Part shown: positions 17,672-25,698 of the stretch, piece by piece | Layout of the letters: every line of letters begins with the position of its first letter | Position numbering within the stretch: position 1 is the first letter of the stretch | From: Mycetocola lacteus | Lineage (GTDB): Bacteria; Actinomycetota; Actinomycetes; Actinomycetales; Microbacteriaceae | Assembly: GCF_003667575.1 (NCBI RefSeq) | Contig: NZ_RCUY01000002.1 | Span: 1 to 64,000 of the forward strand | Length of the DNA: 64,000 nt | Reading direction: 5' to 3' | The notes under the pieces: model-generated | Seen by the model: the letters and a program-made list of their open reading frames with translations, nothing else | Databases searched by the model: none | What the model was told of the DNA's origin: nothing | Translations under genes and position numbers: made by a program

Positions 17672-19390
17672 GTGCAACCTCGCGTCGCCGACCTCCGAGT
17701 TCTCGCGGGAGCGCTCTCCGCGCGCACCGAAACCGACCTAGATGTCCTCCTTCGACTGCGTCGCGTTTCCCCCTCCGCGAAGCTCACCGACTTTTTTGAC
17801 CTCGCCGAGCTGCTCCTGGCCGAGGATTCGCTGCGCGCGGCGCTCTCCCCGCTGGATCGGGAACGCATCAACGCGCTGGCCACCGCGAGTGCACAGACGC
17901 TGTCCGCGGCGCTGACCATCGAGCTGTCCGAGCGAGCACTCCTGGCCGTACCCGACAACACCCCCGTCTTTTTGGAAACCGTGACCCGGCTCGCCCGCGA
18001 GATCAGCACCGAGGCGGCGGTGCTGCCCGACTCAGATCCGGCCGAGGATCCCGCTCCCGCCCCCGCCGGACGTCTTGCCCGCGGCGAGCGCGCCCTCAGC
18101 GAGCTGGTCATTGGACTGGGCGATACCCCGGCTCGGGAGCTGCTGCGTGGCGGCCTTGCCCAACCCGAGCTGCGACGCCTCGGCACCGAATTGGGCCTCG
18201 ACCCCGAGCTCATTCCCGCGCTGATGTCCCTCGCCGCCGATGCTCAGCTGGTCACGCTCACCCGCGACGGCTGGGTCCCGACGGAAGCCGGTGAATCCTG
18301 GCTCGGGCTCGATACCCCCAGCCGGTGGCGTGTTCTGGCCGAGGCCTGGGCCGCCGGTTTCCCCGCGGGCATCGCCTCACTCGCGCGCATCAATGCGCCG
18401 TTTGCCACGCTCCTCGAGGCAGGATTCCCCGCGGCTACCGACCCGCTGCGCGCCACCTTCGCGCAGCGGCTCACCAGTGGCGAGATCCTCGGGGTTCTCT
18501 CACACGGACGGCTCACAATCCCCGGTGCCCGCATCCTGGTGTCTCCCGACACGCTGGCCGAGGTCCTCACCGACGCGTTCCCCGCCCCGATCACCGGCGT
18601 CTACCTCCAGCACGATCTCAGCATCATCATCCCCGGAACCCTGGCACCACACCTGGAGCGCACGCTGCGTGGATTCGCCGACCTGGAAAACCGGGCCGAA
18701 GCTTCGACCTACCGCCTGAGCGACGCCAGCATCATCCGCGGGTTAAGCGCCGGAATCACGGCCGAAGAAATCTCGACCTTCCTCGAACAGATCTCACTCA
18801 CCGGGATTCCTCAGCCCGTGCGCTACCTCATTACCCGAGGCGGCGAGCGGTTTGGTTCGCTGATTCTCCGGCCGGAATCGGGCCAGAGCGCTCTCACGGT
18901 GACCGAGTCGCCCCTGCTCGATCAGATGCTCGTGGATCGCAACCTCGCCGCCCTCGCACTGCACCGGGATTCGGCCGTCACGGCGCACTCCCGGTTCGAC
19001 CCGGATGTGGTGTTTTGGGCGCTGACCGATGCCCGCTATCCGGTGGTGGCGCACACCGTGGATGGTGCCGTACGACGGCCCAGGCGCCGTGTGGCACCCG
19101 TCGCGATCGTCGCCGAAACCGACTACCGTCCGCTGATCGATGTCCTCACCTCCGCCGCCCGGGATACCCCCACCGAAACCGATGCCGCCTGGCTGACTCG
19201 ACGCCTGGCTACCGCCCTGCGCGCCCGTGAAACCCTGAACATCACCGTTCATATGCCCGGACACGGCGACTTCACCTTCCTGCTGGAACCCACCGGAATC
19301 TCCGGCGGACGCCTCCGCGGGCTGGATAAAGCCGCCGATACCGAGCGCACCTTCCCGATCGCCAACATCACCACGGTCTCCGAGGTCTAG
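17672..19390 (+). CDS. Helicase-associated (Helicase_C_3) domain protein
   Basis: 572-residue cytosolic protein of the actinobacterial family that sits beside the XPB helicase. The N-terminal ~330 residues are helical winged-helix-like (QPELRRLGTELGLDPELIPALMSLA). The Helicase_C_3 domain is around residues 300-420 (GRLTIPGARILVSPDTLAEVL, LQHDLSIIIPGTLAPHLER). There is no Walker A, so it is not itself an ATPase. It is somewhat shorter than many family members (~700-750 aa). The GTG start at 17672 is 8 nt from the preceding gene. Its constant pairing with XPB suggests a partner in DNA repair or transcription-coupled processing, as inferred from genome context. Confidence 0.85.
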   Translation: MQPRVADLRVLAGALSARTETDLDVLLRLRRVSPSAKLTDFFDLAELLLAEDSLRAALSPLDRERINALATASAQTLSAALTIELSERALLAVPDNTPVFLETVTRLAREISTEAAVLPDSDPAEDPAPAPAGRLARGERALSELVIGLGDTPARELLRGGLAQPELRRLGTELGLDPELIPALMSLAADAQLVTLTRDGWVPTEAGESWLGLDTPSRWRVLAEAWAAGFPAGIASLARINAPFATLLEAGFPAATDPLRATFAQRLTSGEILGVLSHGRLTIPGARILVSPDTLAEVLTDAFPAPITGVYLQHDLSIIIPGTLAPHLERTLRGFADLENRAEASTYRLSDASIIRGLSAGITAEEISTFLEQISLTGIPQPVRYLITRGGERFGSLILRPESGQSALTVTESPLLDQMLVDRNLAALALHRDSAVTAHSRFDPDVVFWALTDARYPVVAHTVDGAVRRPRRRVAPVAIVAETDYRPLIDVLTSAARDTPTETDAAWLTRRLATALRARETLNITVHMPGHGDFTFLLEPTGISGGRLRGLDKAADTERTFPIANITTVSEV

Positions 19391-19496
19391 TCCCAACCTT
19401 GGTGCGGGCTTCCCGATGTTCGCGGGGAGCGAGAACCACACCCGTTTGCCATGTCCGCCTCCCCAGACTCGGGAAAGGCGGGTAGACTTGGCGGTT

Positions 19497-21158
19497 ATGT
19501 CAGACGGCCCCCTCATCGTTCAAAGCGACCGCACGGTACTCCTCGAAGTCGCCCACCCCCAGGCCGAAGATGCGCGCCACGAGCTCGCGGTCTTTGCCGA
19601 ACTCGAACGTGCCCCCGAACACATCCACACCTATCGAATCACCCGACTAGGACTCTGGAACGCTCGCGCCGCCGGGCACACCGGTGAGGACATGATCGCG
19701 ACCCTGGAACGCTATTCCAAGTTCGCCATTCCGCCGAGCGTCACCATGGACATCGCCGAGACGGTCTCCCGCTACGGCCGCCTGGTCATCGACCGCAACG
19801 AGGAGGGGGAGCTGATCCTGCGCTCCGACGATGCGGCGGTGCTGCGCGAGGTCTCCCATGCCAAGCGCATCCAGCCCCTCCTGGTGGGACACCCGGAAGC
19901 CGGGGTCTACCTGGTAGAGCCGTGGGCGCGCGGTCAGCTGAAGCAGGACCTGGTTAAGCTCGGCTGGCCCGCCGAAGACCTCGCCGGCTACACCCCCGGT
20001 ACCCCACACCAGATCGATCTGGCCACCGACGGCTGGGAGCTGCGCGGCTACCAGCAGAAGGCGATCGACAACTTCTTTGATGGCGGCTCGGGCGTGGTGG
20101 TGCTGCCCTGTGGTGCCGGCAAGACCCTGGTGGGTGCCGGCGCGATGGCCACCGCCAAAACCAACACCCTGATCCTGGTCACCAACACGGTCTCCGCGCG
20201 CCAGTGGCGCGACGAGCTGCTGCGCCGTACCAGCCTCACCCCCGAGGAGATCGGTGAGTACTCCGGCGCGACCAAGGAGATCAAGCCGGTCACCATCGCG
20301 ACCTATCAGATCCTCACCGCCCGCCGAAAGGGCGAGTACGCGCACCTGGCTCTGCTGGATGCGCTGGACTGGGGCCTCGTGGTCTATGACGAGGTGCACC
20401 TGCTGCCCGCGCCGGTGTTCAAGCTGACCGCCGAGCTGCAGGCCCGCCGCCGCCTGGGCCTCACCGCAACCCTGGTGCGCGAGGACGGCCGCGAGGGCGA
20501 CGTCTTCAGCCTGATCGGTCCCAAGCGTTTCGACGCCCCCTGGAAGGAGATCGAGGCCCAGGGCTTCATCTCCCCCGCCGCGTGCTTCGAGGTACGCGTC
20601 GACCTGCCCTATGAGGACCGGATGGCCTACGCCGCCGCCGCGGACGAGGAGCGCTACCGTCTGGCGGCCACCGCCGAGGCCAAGCTGCCAATTGTGAACC
20701 GCATCCTCAAGAAGCACAAGGGTGAGCGGATCCTGATCATCGGCCAGTACCTCGACCAGATCGATCACATCGCCACCTCGCTCGGGGTTCCCCAGCTCAC
20801 CGGCTCGACCCCGGTGGATGAGCGTGAGCGCCTGTTCCAGGAGTTCCGCGACGGTGTTTCGGACGTCCTGGTGGTTTCCAAGGTCGCCAACTTCTCGGTG
20901 GATCTGCCCGAGGCTTCGGTCGCGATTCAGGTGTCCGGCGCGTTTGGATCCCGGCAGGAGGAGGCCCAGCGCCTGGGCCGTCTGCTGCGTCCGAAGTCGG
21001 TCAAGAAGACCGCCCATTTCTATACGCTGGTGGCCCGGGACACCCTGGACCAGGACTTCGCGCTGAACCGTCAGCGCTTCCTCGCCGAGCAGGGCTACTC
21101 GTATACGATCCTGGACTCGGATTCCCCCGAGCTCAGCGACGTCCCCGCCTGGGTGTAG
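19497..21158 (+). CDS. XPB-type DNA repair helicase
   Basis: 553-residue superfamily 2 ATPase of the bacterial XPB/ERCC3 group, a 3'-5' DNA helicase or translocase linked to nucleotide excision repair. It has an N-terminal damage-recognition-like domain (~1-190), Walker A in LPCGAGKTLVGAG (~residue 203), DEVH Walker B (YDEVHLLPA), motif III LTATL, and the C-terminal helicase domain with QVSGAFGSRQEEAQRLGRLLRP (motif VI arginines). ATG 19497 (MSDGPLIV) is chosen over upstream in-frame starts because homologues begin there; no clear ribosome site precedes it. A hairpin at 21173-21204 ends the transcript. Confidence 0.93.
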   Translation: MSDGPLIVQSDRTVLLEVAHPQAEDARHELAVFAELERAPEHIHTYRITRLGLWNARAAGHTGEDMIATLERYSKFAIPPSVTMDIAETVSRYGRLVIDRNEEGELILRSDDAAVLREVSHAKRIQPLLVGHPEAGVYLVEPWARGQLKQDLVKLGWPAEDLAGYTPGTPHQIDLATDGWELRGYQQKAIDNFFDGGSGVVVLPCGAGKTLVGAGAMATAKTNTLILVTNTVSARQWRDELLRRTSLTPEEIGEYSGATKEIKPVTIATYQILTARRKGEYAHLALLDALDWGLVVYDEVHLLPAPVFKLTAELQARRRLGLTATLVREDGREGDVFSLIGPKRFDAPWKEIEAQGFISPAACFEVRVDLPYEDRMAYAAAADEERYRLAATAEAKLPIVNRILKKHKGERILIIGQYLDQIDHIATSLGVPQLTGSTPVDERERLFQEFRDGVSDVLVVSKVANFSVDLPEASVAIQVSGAFGSRQEEAQRLGRLLRPKSVKKTAHFYTLVARDTLDQDFALNRQRFLAEQGYSYTILDSDSPELSDVPAWV

Positions 21159-21172
21159 CCTCACCTGTGTCA

Positions 21173-21204
21173 CGTGCCCTCGCCGTTTCTTCGGCGGGGG
21201 CACG
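21173..21204 (+). terminator. Terminator of the helicase gene
   Basis: Thirteen-pair stem CGTGCCC(T)CGCCG with its complement containing one G-T wobble and a 6-nt loop, starting 15 nt after the stop codon. The U-tract is weak. Confidence 0.7.
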
Positions 21205-21270
21205 CCTGTGTGTGCGAAGCCCCTGGTGCGGCCGAATCCCGGGTGGGAATCCCCAGACATCCCGACAACG

Positions 21271-21302
21271 TTCAGACTTCTTTCAGGAACTGTGCAGATA
21301 CT
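21271..21302 (+). promoter_or_regulatory. Promoter of the two-component system with three 11-bp iterons
   Basis: TTCAG (21271), TTCAG (21282) and TGCAG (21293) recur at exactly 11-bp spacing, the geometry of OmpR/PhoP-family operators. A -10-like element AGATACT (21296-21302) overlaps the third copy and ends 6 nt before the ATG at 21309, implying a leaderless or nearly leaderless mRNA. Confidence 0.55.
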
Positions 21303-21308
21303 GGGCAC

Positions 21309-21998
21309 ATGACCGGACCCAGAATTCTTATCGTTGATGACGAACCCAACATTCGCGACCTGCTGACCACCAGCCTGCGTTTTGCAGGCTTCGCGGTCCG
21401 CGCCGTAGGAAACGGTGCTCAGGCTATCTCCGCCGTCCTGGAGGAGGAGCCCGACCTGATGATCCTCGACGTCATGCTCCCGGATATGAACGGCTTCGGC
21501 GTAACCAAGCGCCTCCGCGCCGCCGGGTACACCGCCCCCATCCTCTTCCTCACCGCAAAGGATGACACCGAGGACAAGATCACCGGGCTCACCGTGGGCG
21601 GCGACGACTACGTCACCAAGCCCTTCAGCCTCGACGAGATCGTCGCTCGAATCAAGGCGATCCTCCGCCGCACCATGCAGGCCGACGAGGATGCGATCAT
21701 CCGCACCGGCGAGCTCACCATGGATCAGGACACCCACGAGGTCCTCGTCGGCGACACCCCGATCGAGCTGAGCCCCACCGAATTCAAGCTGCTGCGCTAC
21801 CTCATGCTGAACCCCAACCGGGTTCTCAGCAAGGCACAGATTCTGGACCACGTTTGGGAGTACGATTTTAACGGCGACGCCGGCATCGTGGAGAGCTACA
21901 TCTCCTACCTGCGGCGCAAGCTCGACCAGTACTCTGCGGAGCCCCTGATCCAGACCAAGCGCGGTTTTGGATACATGCTCAAGACTTCGAAGGTGTAA
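21309..21998 (+). CDS. OmpR/PhoB-family response regulator
   Basis: 229-residue DNA-binding regulator. The receiver domain (~1-120) has the acidic pair DDEP, the phospho-acceptor Asp in LMILDVMLPDMNG, the switch Thr in FLTAKDD and Lys in VTKPF. The C-terminal winged helix (~130-228) has the OmpR-type IELSPTEFKLLRYL and SYISYLRRKLD. ATG 21309 is taken because the longer frame would run through the promoter and iterons. The kinase gene begins 12 nt downstream. The regulator probably binds its own promoter, given the iterons. The closest described relatives are MprA/TcrA/CutR-like regulators; the stimulus is unknown. Confidence 0.92.
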   Translation: MTGPRILIVDDEPNIRDLLTTSLRFAGFAVRAVGNGAQAISAVLEEEPDLMILDVMLPDMNGFGVTKRLRAAGYTAPILFLTAKDDTEDKITGLTVGGDDYVTKPFSLDEIVARIKAILRRTMQADEDAIIRTGELTMDQDTHEVLVGDTPIELSPTEFKLLRYLMLNPNRVLSKAQILDHVWEYDFNGDAGIVESYISYLRRKLDQYSAEPLIQTKRGFGYMLKTSKV

Positions 21999-22010
21999 CA
22001 GCTCATCTCC

Positions 22011-23933
22011 ATGCACGATTCCCTCAGCGAGTGGTGGCACTCGATCTCGCTGCGTACCAAGATCACCGGGGTCACCGTTCTGGTGCTGGCCTTCGGCATT
22101 CTCGTTGCGGGAATCGGAACCATGGCGATGCTGCGTCCGGCACTGCAGGGGCAGGTGGATGAGCGGCTCAAGGCCGCGGCCGAGTCGATGGCCACGTTTG
22201 GCAAGATCGACCAGTCATCCACCTCCTCCGGCGGCCTGTCGACCACCGCGAACGACTACTACTTCGCGTTCTACTGGCCCGATGATGGCAAACTCGTGCA
22301 GACCAACTGGAGCGATAAGTCGCCCAGCGTGGTGCCCAAGATTCCCAACAACATTCACCTCCAGGATGCACTCTCGCGCGGCCGTGCGCCCTTCGCACTA
22401 GACAGCGCCAACGGGTCCACCCACTTCCGCGCCGTCCTGATCCCCGTCTGGTACAAGGACGGCCCCGAGGAGCAGGGTGTGATGCTCGTGGCCACGAGCA
22501 CCCGCGAGGCCGAGAACATCATCGCGACCTACCTCACCATCTTCTTTGGGCTGGGCCTTGCGGTGATCCTGTTTGGGGCCGCGCTGACCCGCCTGCTGGT
22601 GACCTCCACCTTCACCCCGCTGCGTGAGGTGGAACACACGGCCGCAGCCATTGCCGGGGGCGATTTCAGCCAACGATTGGCGGTCACCACCCCCAATACC
22701 GAGGTGGGCAGGCTCAGCCGCTCCCTCAATACGATGCTGGATCGCATCGACCAAGCCTTCTCCGACCGCGCCAAAACCATCGGCCAGATGCGCCGCTTTG
22801 TGGGCGATGCGAGCCATGAGCTGCGCACCCCGCTGGTCACCGTGCGCGGATATGCCGAGCTGTATCGGATGGGCGCGCTGCAATCCTCGGAGGACGTCAG
22901 CCAGGCGATGGAGCGCATCGAAAAGGAGGCCATCCGCATGGGTGGCCTGGTGGAGGACCTGCTGGAACTCGCCCGCCTGGACGAAACCAAGCCGCTCAAC
23001 CTCGGCCGCCTGGATCTCTCGGCGCTGGCCCGCGACGCGGTGATGGACGCTCGTGCGGCCGATCAGGGACGCACGGTGACCCTCGTGGTCGACGAGTATG
23101 TCCCGGTGAGCCCCGTCCCGCTTCCCGCCGAGGCATATCCGGTGGCCACGCCGCCGCGGCCCGCACTCCCCGCGGGCGCGTCACCTCGACCCAACACGGC
23201 AAATACTTCCCCAACCGGCGAGATTCTGCCGGGTGGCGAACCCTCACTCACCCGTCCGCCGCTGGATGAGACTGCGATCCCCCAGGTAGACCCCACCCGG
23301 GTCATCGACCTGCCGGCGACCGAGGTTCCCACCACCACGGGCAGGGTGCGGACCGGTACCGGTCCGCTCTCCCGGGTGCGCGGCGACGGCTCGGGTCCGT
23401 TCACCTCCCCCACCTCCCTGGTGTCCCGACTGCGTGCACGTCGTCCGCGCCGGAACACCGGACCGGTCGCCACCGAGGTGCCCGAATCACCGGTTCCCGC
23501 ACCGTCCTCGGTTCCCACCCTGGAGACCCCGGCGATCGTGCTGGCCGAGGAGAACAAGATCCGCCAGGTGGTCACCAACCTGATGGGCAACGCGCTGCGT
23601 TTTACCGACACCTCCTCGCCGATCGAGATCGGTGTCTCGGCCAACCCGGAAACCCGACGCGCATCGATCGCGATCATCGATCACGGTGATGGAATCCCCG
23701 AACAGCTGCGGGAGAAAATCTTCCAGCGCTTCTGGCGTGCCGACACCTCGCGCACCCGCGAGACCGGCGGTAGCGGCCTCGGGCTGGCGATCGTCGCCTC
23801 GATCATCGGCGCGCACCACGGCACGGTCACCGTCTCGGAGACCCCCGGCGGCGGCGCGACCTTCCGCGTCGAACTGCCGCTGCTGACCGAGGCACCGCCC
23901 GCGCCGCAGGAGCCCGTGGCCCCGACCGAGTAG
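22011..23933 (+). CDS. Sensor histidine kinase with proline-rich insertion in the ATPase domain
   Basis: 640-residue membrane kinase, partner of the upstream regulator. TM1 ~16-38, an extracytoplasmic sensor domain ~40-160, TM2 ~166-190, HAMP ~195-240, HisKA with phospho-acceptor His269 in DASHELRTPL, and HATPase_c with N-box NLMGNALRFT, G1 DHGDGIP, F-box FQRFWRAD and G2 GSGLGLAIV. The oddity is ~140 residues rich in Pro, Thr, Ser and Arg (about residues 362-503) inserted between the first strands of the ATPase domain (VTLVVDEY) and the segment leading to the N-box (IVLAEENKIRQVV). Relatives normally have a short loop there. All catalytic motifs are intact, so it should be active. Total length is ~140 aa above the class norm. 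Confidence 0.92.
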   Translation: MHDSLSEWWHSISLRTKITGVTVLVLAFGILVAGIGTMAMLRPALQGQVDERLKAAAESMATFGKIDQSSTSSGGLSTTANDYYFAFYWPDDGKLVQTNWSDKSPSVVPKIPNNIHLQDALSRGRAPFALDSANGSTHFRAVLIPVWYKDGPEEQGVMLVATSTREAENIIATYLTIFFGLGLAVILFGAALTRLLVTSTFTPLREVEHTAAAIAGGDFSQRLAVTTPNTEVGRLSRSLNTMLDRIDQAFSDRAKTIGQMRRFVGDASHELRTPLVTVRGYAELYRMGALQSSEDVSQAMERIEKEAIRMGGLVEDLLELARLDETKPLNLGRLDLSALARDAVMDARAADQGRTVTLVVDEYVPVSPVPLPAEAYPVATPPRPALPAGASPRPNTANTSPTGEILPGGEPSLTRPPLDETAIPQVDPTRVIDLPATEVPTTTGRVRTGTGPLSRVRGDGSGPFTSPTSLVSRLRARRPRRNTGPVATEVPESPVPAPSSVPTLETPAIVLAEENKIRQVVTNLMGNALRFTDTSSPIEIGVSANPETRRASIAIIDHGDGIPEQLREKIFQRFWRADTSRTRETGGSGLGLAIVASIIGAHHGTVTVSETPGGGATFRVELPLLTEAPPAPQEPVAPTE

Positions 23934-23947
23934 GTTCAGGGTCTCGT

Positions 23948-25549
23948 TTAGCGCGCCTCCTCCTCGGCGGCGGGAAGCCGCAGCAGGAGCGCGGTCATCA
24001 ACCGGGTCGCCGCATCGGCCAGGTCCAGCCCGCTGATCTGCTGCGCCCGGGTCAGGCGGTAGCGGAGTGTATTGGGGTGGATGCCCAGCCGATCGGCGGC
24101 ATAGCGCACATCGGAAAACGCGTCGAGATAGGCGCGAATGCTGGGGATCAGCGCACCCTCGTGGGTGGCATCGTGCGCGCGCAGCGCTTCCAGCCGCGGA
24201 TCGCGCAGATCCGGGCGGGAGGACAGCCAGCCGGTCACCTCCCCCAGGAGTACGTCCGAGCGCAGTCCCGATCGGGTGACCACCGCGGGGAATCGTGCCG
24301 GGTCGCGGGCGACGGTGTCCAGCAGATGGTCCACGCTGAGACGCGCCTCGGGTAGCGTCGCGAACCCGCCCTCGGCCTCGGCGATGCCCGCGTGCAGCGC
24401 ACCGGTCAGGCGTGAGCGCACACTGGCCAGGGCGGTTTCGGTCCACTCGGTCAGGCGGTCGGGGTCGGTTCCGGTGATGATCGCGTACAGCCGTCCACGA
24501 TGGGTGCCCATCACGATCCGGCGGCGATCGCTGGACGCCGAGAGGCGCAGGTATCCGGTGAGGGCGGCCACCGCGCTTTCTTCGAGCCCGGTGGCTACGT
24601 CCGGAGCGAAGCCAATCACCGCAAGGAACTCGTTTCCGCGCGGATCCAGCAGACTCGCCAGTGCATAACGGTCGGTGACCGTGGGTTCGGTTCCGGGGGC
24701 GCCCAGTCCCAGGCCCTCCCGAACCAGGCGCTCCTCCAGCCCAGGTCCTCCGGGGCGGCCACGCAACCCGCGCACCGCGAGCCGAGCGGCACCGGGCAGC
24801 AGGTCGCGAGCATCGGGGGCAAAGGGGACAACTCCGCGCTGAATCCAGAGGGTGCCGAGGAATTCGCCCCCGTCGTGGATGCCCACGGCGAGGCGCTCCT
24901 GACGCAGCCCATCGGCGGTTGCCGGGACCTGCACCACGGTGTCTTCCCGGGCCAGCGCGCTCAGCACACCCTCGTCGCTGAGCCGGCGCATCTGGGCGGC
25001 GGGACCGCGCCGACCGAGGATCGAGGATATCCGCAGCTCATCCGCCCCGGCCACCGCACGCGAGTAGGCGAGCACCTCGCCGCCGGGCCCCTCGATGCTC
25101 ACCAGTCCGCGCACCTGGGCGGCCACCGATTCGGCCAGCGCAAACAGGTCTGCGGCGTCCTCACCACGGGCAGGATCAGGGAGCGCGGCATGCCCGAGCA
25201 CCCGCTGCACGAGCCCGGCCAGCTGGTCCCAGCCGGCGTCGGGATGCACTCGGACAAGGTGGACGCCGCGCTCCTGGGCGGCACCGATCGCCTCGACCGG
25301 CTCCCCCGCCAGCTTCACAAAGAGTACGCTGCCCTCGGGGGCCAGCGGCACGAGGGACGCAAGGTCCGCATCACGAACGCCGATCAGCAGCAGCACGTCG
25401 GCATCGGGGATGCTGCGGGTGCGCAGCTCGTCGGCTTCGATCACCGCGCTCGCACGGAGCCGAACCGAGGTTTTCCCCGTGGTGATCAGGCGTGCCAGCG
25501 GCGCGCCGATCGTGTGCAGCAGGGTGCGCAGTTCCACCTCACCGGTCAT
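23948..25549 (-). CDS. PucR-family transcriptional regulator, probable regulator of putA
   Basis: 533-residue cytosolic regulator. The N-terminal PucR-type ligand-sensing region spans ~1-230, a GGDEF-like or linker region ~280-400, and a C-terminal helix-turn-helix (PucR HTH_30) with YAADRLGIHPNTLRYRLTRAQQISGLDL. It is divergent from putA across ~150 bp, and proteins of this kind in actinobacteria activate proline catabolism in response to proline, so control of putA is likely. The ATG at 25549 is preferred (GTGAGGG just upstream); a TTG at 25579 gives ten more residues. It converges on the histidine kinase gene with only 14 nt between stop codons and no terminator. Confidence 0.85.
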   Translation of the reverse strand: MTGEVELRTLLHTIGAPLARLITTGKTSVRLRASAVIEADELRTRSIPDADVLLLIGVRDADLASLVPLAPEGSVLFVKLAGEPVEAIGAAQERGVHLVRVHPDAGWDQLAGLVQRVLGHAALPDPARGEDAADLFALAESVAAQVRGLVSIEGPGGEVLAYSRAVAGADELRISSILGRRGPAAQMRRLSDEGVLSALAREDTVVQVPATADGLRQERLAVGIHDGGEFLGTLWIQRGVVPFAPDARDLLPGAARLAVRGLRGRPGGPGLEERLVREGLGLGAPGTEPTVTDRYALASLLDPRGNEFLAVIGFAPDVATGLEESAVAALTGYLRLSASSDRRRIVMGTHRGRLYAIITGTDPDRLTEWTETALASVRSRLTGALHAGIAEAEGGFATLPEARLSVDHLLDTVARDPARFPAVVTRSGLRSDVLLGEVTGWLSSRPDLRDPRLEALRAHDATHEGALIPSIRAYLDAFSDVRYAADRLGIHPNTLRYRLTRAQQISGLDLADAATRLMTALLLRLPAAEEEAR

Positions 25550-25583
25550 AACCCTCACCCGTCTCGTCTCTTTGTGCAAACGT

Positions 25584-25601
25584 CCTAGAGATAGCCTAGA
25601 G
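25584..25601. promoter_or_regulatory. Direct repeat in the pucR-putA intergenic region
   Basis: CCTAGAG occurs at 25584-25590 and 25595-25601, 11 bp apart on the same helix face, between the divergent starts. It is a candidate binding site for the PucR-type regulator. No matching core promoter could be assigned with confidence. Confidence 0.35.
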
Positions 25602-25698
25602 CCTCATTCAGTTGGCTAAGAATATCGGTCGTATTCCGGCGTAGATTGGCAGGGCCTCCCGCCCCGGGTGGCGTCCGTACCCCGTCGTCAGGAACATC

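Noticed and set aside
19647-22040. 797-codon minus-strand frame across the helicase and response-regulator genes
   Set aside because: Antisense to two clearly conserved genes, low-complexity composition, no domain.
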